Numbered from the stretch's first letter, positions 25,236 to 34,016 are shown. The stretch is 64,000 nucleotides of DNA from Hydrogenovibrio sp965140365 (GCA_965140365.1 OZ223196.1); one strand, 5' to 3'. Notes: generated by a model from the sequence alone, not told the origin. Numbers and translations: made by a program.

Positions 25236-26186
25236 ATGAATGAACGAATTCAAGTGGCCGTCGGTGTTTTACGCAAAGAGAAACAGGTGCTGTTGGCGCG
25301 CCGCCAAGCTCATCAGGACTTAGCCGGTTTTTGGGAGTTTCCGGGCGGAAAGATTGAAGCGGGCGAAACGCCCGAAGAGGCTTTGATACGCGAATTTGAA
25401 GAAGAGGTGGGGGTTGCGACGAGGAACTGGCAACCGCTGATTCAAATTCCATGGGATTATGAAAAAGTCTCGGTATTGTTGAATGTCTATGAAACCGAGT
25501 ACTTTGACGGTGAGCCACATGGTGCCGAAGGGCAAACGGTGCAATGGACACCGATGTCCGAGTTGGAGGCGCAGGCATTTCCGGAGGCGAATCGAGGCTT
25601 GGTGAAGGCCTTGCAATTGCCCGGACACTATATGATTTCCGGCGGTTTTCACGATACCGAAGATGCACTCGGTCGATTAGAAGCGGCGTTAGAAGAGGGT
25701 ATCCGCTTGGTGCAGTTGCGAGCCAAAACCTTGGATGAAACCGCGTTTCAAGCCCTAGCAAAACAGGCGGTGGCGTTAACCCATCGTTATGAAGGGGCGC
25801 GGATTTTGTTGAACGGCAAGCCGGAGGATTTGCGGGCGGTGCCGGAAGCAGACGGCTTGCAATTGGCCTCTACGGCGATTATGGGGTTGACGGAGCGCCC
25901 CATTCCCGACGACAAGTTACTGGGCGTGTCCACTCATAACGATGTGGAAATGGCGAAAGCGCTGGAGTTAGGAGCGGATTTTATGCTGTTGTCGCCGGTG
26001 AAAAAAACCCAATCCCATCCGGAACTGGACGGTTTGGGCTGGCCGACGTTTGCTGAGCGTGTTGCGAATGTGCCGGTACCGGTCTTTGCGTTGGGTGGGA
26101 TGAAACCGGAGGATGTTGAGGAAGCGCGTCAGTATGGCGGGCAGGGGGTTGCTGCAATTTCCGGTTTGTGGCCGGAACCGATTTAG
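25236..26186 (+). CDS. MutT-type Nudix hydrolase fused to a degenerate ThiE-like barrel
   Basis: Residues 1-130 are a Nudix hydrolase with a complete Nudix box at 38-60 (GKIEAGETPEEAL then REFEEEVGV), of the MutT type that removes 8-oxo-dGTP. Residues 135-316 resemble thiamine-phosphate synthase/TenI barrels (VQLRAKTLDETAF, LLGVSTHNDVEMAKALELGADF, FALGGMKPEDV). The ThiE substrate motif DGVHLGQ(x)D is replaced by DGLQLASTAI, so thiamine-phosphate synthesis is doubtful. The same fusion is known from pseudomonads near argJ. The ATG at 25236 has AAGGA upstream and gives the normal MutT N-terminus. Confidence 0.9.
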   Translation: MNERIQVAVGVLRKEKQVLLARRQAHQDLAGFWEFPGGKIEAGETPEEALIREFEEEVGVATRNWQPLIQIPWDYEKVSVLLNVYETEYFDGEPHGAEGQTVQWTPMSELEAQAFPEANRGLVKALQLPGHYMISGGFHDTEDALGRLEAALEEGIRLVQLRAKTLDETAFQALAKQAVALTHRYEGARILLNGKPEDLRAVPEADGLQLASTAIMGLTERPIPDDKLLGVSTHNDVEMAKALELGADFMLLSPVKKTQSHPELDGLGWPTFAERVANVPVPVFALGGMKPEDVEEARQYGGQGVAAISGLWPEPI

Positions 26187-26207
26187 TTATCTAATTCAGC
26201 TTTCTAA

Positions 26208-26633
26208 TTAATTGGCCAGTTGCGCCCGTTCGTCATCGGAAAGAGGGGTTTTGGTTTTGAGGCTATGGGTGATGTCTCGGCTTTTAATAGTGGTCACTTC
26301 AACCCTATAAGAGGCCAGCGCTTCGGTCATTTTTTGCCAGTTCAAGCTCGACACGGTCCAGTTGGTATGAAAGTACATGCGTTCGTTGTTTTTCAAACAG
26401 AGGCTTTCGTAAATCAAATCCATTTCCGGGTGAATTTCCACCAGCGCCAAATAGGTGGTTTCATCCAAAATATGGGCCGGACTCAGTTCGCTGTTGTGCA
26501 CGACTTGCTTGAAGTCTTTGAGGGTGAGTCCCAGCTCGGCTAGAAATTTGATGATGGTATAGGCCAGTTCCCGTCTGGGGACGATGGCGGTGTAACGGTA
26601 GTTATCTCGAATGGATGTGACTTGATAAGGCAT
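26208..26633 (-). CDS. Conserved-looking hypothetical protein, 141 residues
   Basis: I do not recognise this family. It is a soluble acidic protein with N-terminus MPYQVTSIRDNYRYTAIVPRRE, a central HILDETTYLALVEIHPEMDLIY, and a Cys in LCLKNNERMYFHTNW. It has no signal peptide or membrane helix. It is convergent with the Nudix-ThiE gene (21 bp apart), and its promoter side abuts a MITE-like repeat, so its expression could be affected by that element. Codon use looks like its neighbours, which supports a real gene. Confidence 0.6.
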   Translation of the reverse strand: MPYQVTSIRDNYRYTAIVPRRELAYTIIKFLAELGLTLKDFKQVVHNSELSPAHILDETTYLALVEIHPEMDLIYESLCLKNNERMYFHTNWTVSSLNWQKMTEALASYRVEVTTIKSRDITHSLKTKTPLSDDERAQLAN

Positions 26634-26733
26634 AAAAGGCCTCGTTTAAACCCGCGTTAAGAGGATTGGATAGCTCGGTAAAAGCTCGATAATGTGTTTC
26701 GAATCGACTCTGTTTTGGTTTGCATTACTTCTA

Positions 26734-26891
26734 GAGAGCTTTGCATGAGAGGGGCGATAGAAAAATGAGATAAAATTTTTCTGAATTAGGCGGAAAACGC
26801 AGCGAATAGCAAGCTATTCGCCAGTTTTTCAACGACATTCAGGGAAATTTTAGCCATTTTTATCCGTGTATCCATCTCGTGCAAAGCTCTC
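26734..26891. mobile_element. MITE-like element, 158 bp, with 17-bp terminal inverted repeats
   Basis: The left end GAGAGCTTTGCATGAGA (26734-26750) pairs with the right end TCTCGTGCAAAGCTCTC (26875-26891) with one mismatch. Inside is a perfect hairpin GCGAATAGC-aa-GCTATTCGC (26802-26821). There is no reading frame. The flanks TTCTA (left) and TTCAA (right) may be an imperfect target duplication. The rest of this 318-bp gene-free stretch (26634-26951) shows no coding potential. Sixteen bases of the right end recur exactly at 12491-12506. Size, terminal repeats and lack of coding fit a non-autonomous transposon derivative. No parent transposase is in the window. Confidence 0.75.
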
Positions 26892-26951
26892 TTCAATAGC
26901 TTAACTCGAAAACCAGCTTAACAGATTTGAAATACTCTGAATAGAGTAAGT

Positions 26952-27542
26952 TTAATTGGGTTGTTCGAGTAGGGTTTGCAAGGCTTGTTTGATGTGTTCA
27001 AGCGGTTGGTCGGTCTGGATAATATGGTCGGCCATGGCCAAACGAGTCTTGCGTGAGGCTTGTTGTTGCATCAGGTTTCGAATGTCCGCTTCCGGCAAGG
27101 TACCGCGATCTAAAGCACGTTGTAATTGTGTGGCTTCCGGTAAATCCAGCACGATGGTTTCATCGATGTAATCCGGTTTGCCGGTTTCGGCCAGTAGCGG
27201 AATTTCCACTACGATGGCCGGTGGGTTTTGCCGGCGCAGTTGCTCGATGGCGGCTTGCGTGCGCTCGCGAATCATCGGGTGCAGGATGGCTTCCAACCGG
27301 CGTTTTGCGTCCGGATCTTTGAGTATGCGCTGCCGTAACTCGGCACGGTCAAGTTCACCCTGGCTTGTCAAAATATCGGAACCGAAGGTTTGGATGATTT
27401 TGACCAGGCCTGGTTGGTTTGGTTTGACCAATTCTCGGCCAATGGCGTCGGCATCCAGGGTGGGAATGCCAAGCGATTCAAACAGTTGGCGCACGGTGGT
27501 TTTACCACTGCCGATACCGCCGGTGAGTCCATATACTTTCAT
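26952..27542 (-). CDS. coaE: Dephospho-CoA kinase CoaE
   Basis: CoaE phosphorylates the 3'-OH of dephospho-CoA, the last step of coenzyme A synthesis. The 196-residue P-loop kinase has GLTGGIGSGKTT at 5-16, TLDADAIGRELV, HPMIRERTQ and VVEIPLLAETG. In enteric bacteria coaE lies near mutT, and here the Nudix-ThiE gene is 0.8 kb away, with the hypothetical gene and the MITE between. It is divergent from the asparagine-synthase gene over 210 bp. One CCAGGCCTGG lies inside the gene (NQPGLVK). Confidence 0.96.
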   Translation of the reverse strand: MKVYGLTGGIGSGKTTVRQLFESLGIPTLDADAIGRELVKPNQPGLVKIIQTFGSDILTSQGELDRAELRQRILKDPDAKRRLEAILHPMIRERTQAAIEQLRRQNPPAIVVEIPLLAETGKPDYIDETIVLDLPEATQLQRALDRGTLPEADIRNLMQQQASRKTRLAMADHIIQTDQPLEHIKQALQTLLEQPN

Positions 27543-27752
27543 AATTGACCGATGTGGGTTGGAATGAAGCGCAAAATCATAATGAAATCGCTTTTGGCGA
27601 CTTTAAATTGTCCGGTGGAAAGAGTCAATAATTTACAATGGGATTCGTTAAAATAAAGCCTCTTTGACCCGATTCGCCTTCTCAAAAAATCAAACGAGAA
27701 CGGAAAACGCGGGCAAAGGTAACACAGGTAAGGTAGCAGGTAAAAAAACTCT

Positions 27753-29570
27753 ATGTGCGGAATTTGCGGTGAAATCTATTGGGATGGCCAGCTTTCAAGT
27801 GAAGCGGGGTTGCGCCCGATGTTGTGCGAAATGGAACAGCGTGGCCCCGATGACGGCGGCACTTGGGTGCAAAACCATGTCGGACTCGGGCATCGTCGGT
27901 TATCGATCATCGATTTATCCGACGCCGGGCATCAGCCGATGGTGGATGACGAGTTAACGTTGGTCTTCAATGGCTGCATTTACAATTACGAAGCGCTGCG
28001 TCATGAATTGATGGAATTGGGCCATGATTTCCGTTCGCATTCCGACACCGAAGTGATTTTGAAAGCTTACCGCCAATGGGGCATGGATTGCGTTACCCGG
28101 TTTGAAGGGATGTTTGCGTTCGCGATTTGGGACGACCATCAACACCAGTTGTTGCTGGCACGTGATCGTTTCGGTATTAAACCCTTGTATTATGCGCCGG
28201 TTAAAGGCGGCGTGAAATTCGCGTCCAATACGCAGGCGCTACTGGCGTCGGGTGGCATCGATACTGAAATAGACCCGGTCGGGTTGCACCACCAGTTTAC
28301 CTTGCATGCCGTGATTCCGGCACCGCACACCATTTTGAAAGGCATTCGTAAATTGGAACCGGGACACTGGATGATTGTGAACCCGGACGGCCAAATATTT
28401 AAAAAGGCCTACTGGCATTTGACGGCACAGCGGCCGCACACGCCAGAGGCCCCGCAAACCGAGCAGGAATGGGTGGATGCGGTGCATGAATCGTTGAAGC
28501 AAGCCGTTCATAAGCGCTTGACGGCGGCGGATGTGCCAGTGGGTGTACTGCTGTCCGGTGGGTTGGATTCCAGCTTGATTGTGGCTTTGTTGGCCGAAGC
28601 GGGTGTGGAAAATATCCGTACCTTCTCCATTGGGTTTGAAGACGTGCCGGAAGAAAAAGGCAGTGAGTTTGAATATTCCGATCAGGTGGTGGAACGCTAC
28701 CAGACTCAGCATCAAAAATACTTGATTCCGAACGAGACGGTCCTGCCGAGATTGACCGAAGCGGTCGATGCCATGGCGGAGCCGATGTTCGGCCAGGATG
28801 CGGTGGCGTTTTATCTGCTGTCGGAGCAGGTTTCGCAGGATGTGAAGGTGGTGATGTCCGGGCAGGGTGCGGACGAAGTCTTCGGCGGGTATTTTTGGTA
28901 TCCGTTGATGGCACAAGCCGCGGCGGAACTGCCGGAAGGGGCCGACCCGGTTGAGGCGTTTGCGCCCTTCTATTTCGATCGCAGCCATGCTGAGTGGTTG
29001 GAAATGATTGAAGAAGACTACCATGTAACGGATGTGACACGTGCTTTGATTAACGACCGCCTATCCGAAGAAGGCGCGGAGACGTATTTGGATCAGGTTT
29101 TGCGTTTGGATGCCACCACATTGATTGTCGATGATCCGGTCAAACGCGTGGATAACATGACCATGGCATGGGGGCTGGAAGCCCGCGTCCCCTTTTTGGA
29201 CCATAAACTGGTTGAATTGGCAATGTCGGCACCGCCAGAGTTGAAGCTTAAAGACTTCAAGCATCTGCTGAAAAAGGTGGCGCGTGGTTTGGTCCCGGAC
29301 TCGGTGATTGACCGGCCAAAAGGCTATTTTCCCATGCCGGCGTTAAAGTATGTTCGCGGTCCGTTTTACGACATGATGAAGCGCATTCTGACCAGTCCAG
29401 AGGCTCAGGCGCGGGGCCTCTTTAAACCGGATTACATTCAACGGTTGCTGGACGCGCCGGAAGCGGAAGAAAACTTCACCGCCATTAAAGGCAGTAAGCT
29501 GTGGCATGCGGCGTTATTGGAACTGTGGTTGCAGCGACACGTTGATCCGTATCGCGATATTAATGGTTGA
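27753..29570 (+). CDS. Asparagine synthase-type amidotransferase, N-acetylglutaminylglutamine amidotransferase-like
   Basis: The 605-residue two-domain enzyme has a class II glutaminase with nucleophile Cys2 (MCGICGE, RGPDDGG, NGCIYNYE) and an ATP-pyrophosphatase synthase domain with PP-loop LLSGGLDSS near 267 and SGQGADEVFGGY. Stretches such as LHAVIPAPHTILKGIRKL, PVKRVDNMTMAWGLEARVPF and RPKGYFPMPALKYVRGPFY match, from memory, the amidotransferase that makes the osmoprotectant N-acetylglutaminylglutamine amide (NAGGN) better than housekeeping AsnB. The usual partner, a GNAT/ATP-grasp dipeptide ligase, is not next to it. General glutamine-dependent asparagine synthesis therefore remains possible. 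It is monocistronic, with grxD 158 bp downstream. Confidence 0.82.
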   Translation: MCGICGEIYWDGQLSSEAGLRPMLCEMEQRGPDDGGTWVQNHVGLGHRRLSIIDLSDAGHQPMVDDELTLVFNGCIYNYEALRHELMELGHDFRSHSDTEVILKAYRQWGMDCVTRFEGMFAFAIWDDHQHQLLLARDRFGIKPLYYAPVKGGVKFASNTQALLASGGIDTEIDPVGLHHQFTLHAVIPAPHTILKGIRKLEPGHWMIVNPDGQIFKKAYWHLTAQRPHTPEAPQTEQEWVDAVHESLKQAVHKRLTAADVPVGVLLSGGLDSSLIVALLAEAGVENIRTFSIGFEDVPEEKGSEFEYSDQVVERYQTQHQKYLIPNETVLPRLTEAVDAMAEPMFGQDAVAFYLLSEQVSQDVKVVMSGQGADEVFGGYFWYPLMAQAAAELPEGADPVEAFAPFYFDRSHAEWLEMIEEDYHVTDVTRALINDRLSEEGAETYLDQVLRLDATTLIVDDPVKRVDNMTMAWGLEARVPFLDHKLVELAMSAPPELKLKDFKHLLKKVARGLVPDSVIDRPKGYFPMPALKYVRGPFYDMMKRILTSPEAQARGLFKPDYIQRLLDAPEAEENFTAIKGSKLWHAALLELWLQRHVDPYRDING

Positions 29571-29728
29571 TGGATTGACGATTGCCCGAGTCGGAATTGA
29601 AACGGCCGTCTTATCCAATGGACGAGGGAAAATCCGGTCTCGATTTTTGAGCGGACTTTGTTATAATAACCAAGCAAATAACTCAGGTATTGGTTGAAAA
29701 CGGCCAGGCCTGACTTTAGGAGAAAAGA

Positions 29729-30076
29729 ATGGAAAACCAAGAAACCGAAACCCTTGCTAGAATTCACGAACAAGTCAGTCAGAACCCGGTGGTCCTTTAT
29801 ATGAAAGGCACGCCGCAAATGCCATCTTGTGGCTTTTCAAGCCGGACGGCGGAAGCACTGGTACAAACCGGCGAAAAGTTTGCGTTTGTGAACGTATTAG
29901 CGGATCCGATGATTTTTGAATTTTTGCCAAAATACCAGGATTGGCCGACGTTTCCGCAATTGTACATCGGTGGCGAATTGCAAGGTGGTTGTGACATCAC
30001 TTTGGAATTGGCTGAGTCCGGTGAACTGAAAAAAATGATGGCTGACGCTAACGCGCAAGCATCGCAAGAAGCTTAA
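29729..30076 (+). CDS. grxD: Monothiol glutaredoxin GrxD (Grx4 type)
   Basis: GrxD is a CGFS glutaredoxin of 115 residues that binds a [2Fe-2S] cluster with glutathione and passes it on. The active site is Cys34-Ser37 (PSCGFS). It also has VVLYMKGTPQMP, WPTFPQLYIGGELQGGCDI with the glutathione-binding Thr-Phe-Pro, and a short Ala-rich tail. It stands alone between two CAGGCCTG copies, one just upstream of the ribosome site and one in the terminator. With SUF and IscA it belongs to the Fe-S trafficking set of this genome. Confidence 0.97.
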   Translation: MENQETETLARIHEQVSQNPVVLYMKGTPQMPSCGFSSRTAEALVQTGEKFAFVNVLADPMIFEFLPKYQDWPTFPQLYIGGELQGGCDITLELAESGELKKMMADANAQASQEA

Positions 30077-30109
30077 GTGCGTTGAGCCGCCAGTTCGGGG
30101 TGCTGAACT

Positions 30110-30137
30110 AAAAAACCGCCAGGCCTGGCGGTTTTTT
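30110..30137. terminator. Perfect 28-bp palindromic terminator built on CCAGGCCTGG
   Basis: AAAAAACCGCCAGG joins CCTGGCGGTTTTTT with no unpaired spacer, so the whole site is one perfect palindrome. It lies between the convergent grxD and rnt genes and can terminate both. The centre is the iterated 10-mer. In RNA the middle GGCC must open as a tetraloop. Confidence 0.93.
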
Positions 30138-30158
30138 TATCGATGGCATTTGAACCCG

Positions 30159-30779
30159 TTAAACGGTTGGTGGCAGGTTAAGCGGCCATTGATTGACGAT
30201 TTTGCAAAACAAGTCGGCGGTCTTGATGGTGTCATACTCGGCCGAATGTGCTTTGCTATTGTCCCAGTCGATTTCGGCCATTTTCACGGCTTTGGCCAGA
30301 ACGGTCTGTCCATAAGCCAAGCCGGCCAGCGAAACGGTATCGAAGGTGCTGAACTCGTGAAACGGCGATTTGACTTTGCAGCGTTCGGCCGCCGCTTTCA
30401 CAAAACTTAAATCAAAAAAGGCATTATGACCCACTAAAATAGCACGGCTGCAAGCGGTTTCCTTTAAGCGTTGGCGAATTGGCTGGAAGCATTTTTCCAG
30501 GGCGTCCTTTTCGGAAACCGCCATGCGAAACGGGTGGGTCGGGTCTTCGACGCCGATGAATTTTAAGGCGCTGGGGTCGAGTTTGGCGCCTTTAAAGGGC
30601 AGGACATTGGCCTGCACGGTTTGGTCGCGTTCCAGTTGGCCGTCGGCATTCATTTTTAAGGTGACGATGGCGATTTCAATGAGGGCATTTTCCTGTGGGT
30701 CGAACCCGGCGGTTTCGACGTCGACGACGACCGGTAAGAAGCCGCGGAAACGGTCTTTAATGTGTATGACGTTATTCAT
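30159..30779 (-). CDS. rnt: Ribonuclease T
   Basis: RNase T is a DEDD-family 3'-5' exoribonuclease that trims tRNA CCA ends and mature 5S/23S rRNA 3' ends. The 206-residue protein (E. coli 215) has Exo I VVVDVETAGFDPQ, Exo II LVGHNAFFDLSFV and Exo III HSAEYDTIKTADLF, the last with the catalytic His/Asp of the DEDDh type. The start ATG overlaps the last 8 bp of argA. A longer in-frame reading would run inside argA and lacks family similarity, so it was dropped. It is translationally coupled to argA. Confidence 0.93.
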   Translation of the reverse strand: MNNVIHIKDRFRGFLPVVVDVETAGFDPQENALIEIAIVTLKMNADGQLERDQTVQANVLPFKGAKLDPSALKFIGVEDPTHPFRMAVSEKDALEKCFQPIRQRLKETACSRAILVGHNAFFDLSFVKAAAERCKVKSPFHEFSTFDTVSLAGLAYGQTVLAKAVKMAEIDWDNSKAHSAEYDTIKTADLFCKIVNQWPLNLPPTV

Positions 30780-32064
30780 GTAGCGTTTTTTGTAAGACCT
30801 TTGACTGTCTTTGAAGGTTGTAAAAAGATTTTCGGTTGACCGGTAAATTGTCCGGAGACGTTTCGCTAAACCCATGGCCGATAAACCAGTGATGGGTGTG
30901 CGTGGTCAGCAAAAAGAGTGTATCGATCCCGGATTGAAGGGCTTTCGCTTGTATGGCTTGCAATAGTTCTTGGCCGAGTCGCATCTTTTGATAGGCGGCG
31001 TCGACAGCGAGGCAAGCCAGTTCGCCACTGCGTTCATCAATCGGGTAAAGGGCGGCGCAACCGATAATCTGTTGGTCGATTTCGATGACGAAAAAGTTGT
31101 TGATTTCCAGTTCGAGATTCTCGCGCGACCGTTTGGTGAGAATGCCTTGTTCTTCCAGCGGTGCGATCAGCGTAAGGATGCCGGCCACGTCTTCGATTTG
31201 CGCCGGGCGTAACTGATGGTAACGGTCGGTGTAAATTAGGGTGCCGGAGCCGTCGCGGCTGAATAATTCGAGTAAAAGCGCATTCGGGTTGCTTTCCGCC
31301 ATTAAATGAATGCGTTTGATGTGTTGGCCTTGAGTGTGTGCCAAGCTGAGAATACGCTGTGATTCGCTGGCTTGATTAGCGCCGAGATGGTCCGGAATGT
31401 CTTTGAGTGACATGGCTTGCGGTAAAGCGTTCAGGGTTTCATCGGCTGAGAACAGCATCAGTTTGTCGGCTTTTAAGGCTGAGGCGATGGCAAACGCCTG
31501 CTCCAGGGTATTCAGGTTGAATACCTCGCCAGTCAGGGAATACGCCAAAGGGGTTAACAAGGGAATTTGCCCGACGTTTAAGAGGCTTTCCACCGCAGCG
31601 TTGTTGATTTTACGCAGGATGCCGGTGTGTTGGAAGTCAACCCCCTGAATCACCCCTTTGGGCTGAGCGATGACCCAGTTACCGGACACAATCGGTAAAT
31701 GCAGGTGGTGTTCCGCGCAGGCCTGGCTAAAAGCCGCTTCGAGCTGGGAGCGTACGTAACCGATGGTTTCCTGGAAGGTTTGAAGGTGTTCCCGTGCGGT
31801 GATGCGTACGTTTTGGTGGCTTTGCCACTGAAGCCCTTTGGCTTCGAAAGCTTGGTCGATTTGGTGGGTGGCGCCCAGCGTCAAGACCACTTTCAAGCCG
31901 AGGTTATTGAGTAGAACACAGTCTTTGGCCAATTGCAGCAAGGCGGCCGAATGCGAAATGAGTTCACCGGGCAGGTAGATGACGATGGTTTTATTGCGGT
32001 GCTTGGCAATATAAGGCGAAGCTTGCCGCAAGTTATTCGTAAAATCTAATTCAGATTGCTGCAT
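30772..32064 (-). CDS. argA: N-acetylglutamate synthase ArgA
   Basis: ArgA acetylates glutamate with acetyl-CoA to begin arginine synthesis. Residues 1 to about 285 are an amino-acid-kinase-like domain that binds arginine for feedback inhibition (TIVIYLPGELISHSAALLQLAKD, GVDFQHTGILRKIN). Residues about 290-430 are a GNAT domain (CAALYPIDERSGELACLAVDAAYQKMRLGQELL). At 430 residues it matches the classical enzyme (E. coli 443). argJ in the same window can also supply N-acetylglutamate, so the ArgA route may be anaplerotic. It is divergent from ilvD across 98 bp. Confidence 0.95.
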   Translation of the reverse strand: MQQSELDFTNNLRQASPYIAKHRNKTIVIYLPGELISHSAALLQLAKDCVLLNNLGLKVVLTLGATHQIDQAFEAKGLQWQSHQNVRITAREHLQTFQETIGYVRSQLEAAFSQACAEHHLHLPIVSGNWVIAQPKGVIQGVDFQHTGILRKINNAAVESLLNVGQIPLLTPLAYSLTGEVFNLNTLEQAFAIASALKADKLMLFSADETLNALPQAMSLKDIPDHLGANQASESQRILSLAHTQGQHIKRIHLMAESNPNALLLELFSRDGSGTLIYTDRYHQLRPAQIEDVAGILTLIAPLEEQGILTKRSRENLELEINNFFVIEIDQQIIGCAALYPIDERSGELACLAVDAAYQKMRLGQELLQAIQAKALQSGIDTLFLLTTHTHHWFIGHGFSETSPDNLPVNRKSFYNLQRQSKVLQKTLHE

Positions 32065-32162
32065 AGATATGAGAAAATGTTAAAAATTATAATTACATAA
32101 GTATAACAGGCCCGCGCGAAAAACGACACAGTCAGCGAGCCTGTGGGAGTAAGGAGAAAATA

Positions 32163-34016
32163 ATGCCGGATTATCGCTCAAAAACGAGTACCCATGGACG
32201 AAATATGGCCGGTGCGCGCGCCTTGTGGCGCGCGACCGGAATGACAACCGAAGATTTTGGAAAACCGATTATCGCGGTGGCGAACTCGTTCACCCAGTTT
32301 GTACCGGGGCACGTTCACCTGAAAGATATGGGGCAGTTGGTGGCTGGTGTGATCGAAAAGTCCGGCGGGATTGCGAAAGAATTCAATACCATTGCGGTCG
32401 ATGACGGCATTGCAATGGGGCACGACGGCATGTTGTATTCCTTGCCGTCCCGCGATCTGATTGCCGATTCGGTTGAGTATATGTGCAACGCGCACTGTGC
32501 CGATGCGCTGGTCTGTATTTCCAATTGCGACAAAATCACCCCGGGCATGATGATGGCGGCGATGCGCCTGAATATTCCGACTATTTTCGTGACGGGCGGG
32601 CCAATGGAGTCCGGAAAAACCGTTTTAGGCGGTACAGAAATCAAGCTGGACTTGGTCGACGCTATGGTGATGGCGGCGGATGAGCATTGTTCCGACTCGG
32701 ATGTGGACGATGTGGAAATCTCCGCTTGTCCAACCTGTGGTTCCTGTTCCGGAATGTTTACTGCCAACTCCATGAACTGTTTGGCGGAGGCGTTGGGGAT
32801 TGCGCTACCGGGGAACGGTACAACTCTGGCAACGCACGCAGATCGTAAGCATTTGTTTGAAGAAGCCGGGCGACGCATTGTTGAGCTGGCCAAGCAGTAT
32901 TACGAAAAAGACGATGCGTCGGTGTTGCCACGTTCGATTGCGACCATGGAAGCGTTTGAAAACGCCATGGCGTTGGATGTGGCCATGGGCGGTTCGACCA
33001 ATACGGTTTTACACTTATTGGCCATAGCGCGTGAAGCGAATGTGAAGTTCACCATGGCTGATATTGACCGAATTTCTCGTAATGTTCCGTGCTTGTCGAA
33101 AGTGGCACCGAATTCGAAAGTTTTCCATATGGAAGACGTTCATCGCGCCGGTGGTATCATGCGTATTTTGGGTGAGTTGGATCGCGGCGGGTTGATTAAC
33201 CGTGATGTGTCCACGGTGCATGCTTCATCTATGGGGGCCGCCTTGGAATTGTGGGATATTACCCGTACCGACGACGAAGCCGTGCAAACATTCTTCAGAG
33301 CCGCGCCGGGGAATGTTCGCACAACGGAAGCTTTCAGTCAGAACAAGCGCTGGAAAGAGCTGGATGACGATGACGAGAACGGGTGTATCCGCAGTGTTGA
33401 ACATGCTTACACGAAAGAAGGCGGTCTGGCCGTGCTTTACGGTAACATTGCGCTGGATGGCTGTATCGTTAAAACCGCTGGCGTGGATGAAGAAATTTTT
33501 AAATTTTCAGGGCCGGCTCGTATTTATGAAAGTCAGGATGCCGCGGTCAGCGGTATTTTAGACGGTGAAGTGAAATCGGGCGAAGTGGTCTTGATTCGCT
33601 ATGAAGGGCCGAAAGGCGGTCCAGGCATGCAGGAAATGCTCTATCCGACCAGTTATCTAAAATCGAAAGGTCTGGGTAAAGAATGTGCGTTGCTAACCGA
33701 TGGCCGTTTTTCCGGTGGGACATCCGGCTTGTCGATCGGGCACTGTTCGCCGGAGGCGGCAGAAGGTGGCAACATCGGTCTGGTTGAAGCTGGTGATATC
33801 ATCGAAATCGATATTCCAAACCGTACGATTAACGTCAATTTAACCGATGAAGCGTTGGCTGAGAGACGTCAAGCCATGGTGGCGAAGGGCAAGGCCGCCT
33901 GGAAGCCTGTTCAACCAAGAGAGCGCAAAGTCAGTGCGGCTTTAAAAGCTTATGCGGCCATGACGACCAGTGCGGCGTTTGGCGCTGTACGTGATGTTGA
34001 GCAGATTGAGCATTGA
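32163..34016 (+). CDS. ilvD: Dihydroxy-acid dehydratase IlvD
   Basis: IlvD is an Fe-S lyase that dehydrates 2,3-dihydroxy acids in valine and isoleucine synthesis, with a feed into leucine and CoA. The 617-residue protein has VCISNCDKITPGMMMA and CPTCGSCSGMFTANSMNC with the cluster cysteines, EKDDASVLPRS, and the substrate serine region LLTDGRFSGGTSGLSIGH. The E. coli-type length and clusters point to the oxygen-sensitive [4Fe-4S] form. An 8-bp GC-only inverted repeat (32215-32234, loop TTGT) lies about 17 codons into the gene. leuA of the same pathway is about 10 kb away. Confidence 0.97.
   Translation: MPDYRSKTSTHGRNMAGARALWRATGMTTEDFGKPIIAVANSFTQFVPGHVHLKDMGQLVAGVIEKSGGIAKEFNTIAVDDGIAMGHDGMLYSLPSRDLIADSVEYMCNAHCADALVCISNCDKITPGMMMAAMRLNIPTIFVTGGPMESGKTVLGGTEIKLDLVDAMVMAADEHCSDSDVDDVEISACPTCGSCSGMFTANSMNCLAEALGIALPGNGTTLATHADRKHLFEEAGRRIVELAKQYYEKDDASVLPRSIATMEAFENAMALDVAMGGSTNTVLHLLAIAREANVKFTMADIDRISRNVPCLSKVAPNSKVFHMEDVHRAGGIMRILGELDRGGLINRDVSTVHASSMGAALELWDITRTDDEAVQTFFRAAPGNVRTTEAFSQNKRWKELDDDDENGCIRSVEHAYTKEGGLAVLYGNIALDGCIVKTAGVDEEIFKFSGPARIYESQDAAVSGILDGEVKSGEVVLIRYEGPKGGPGMQEMLYPTSYLKSKGLGKECALLTDGRFSGGTSGLSIGHCSPEAAEGGNIGLVEAGDIIEIDIPNRTINVNLTDEALAERRQAMVAKGKAAWKPVQPRERKVSAALKAYAAMTTSAAFGAVRDVEQIEH

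Noticed and set aside
30780..30875. N-terminal extension of RNase T into argA
   Set aside because: The extra 32 residues come from argA coding sequence in another frame. The downstream ATG overlapping the argA stop gives the normal RNase T start.
32215..32234. GC-only inverted repeat near the start of ilvD as a regulatory hairpin
   Set aside because: It is explained by the codons for GARALWRAT, and nothing around it suggests an attenuator.
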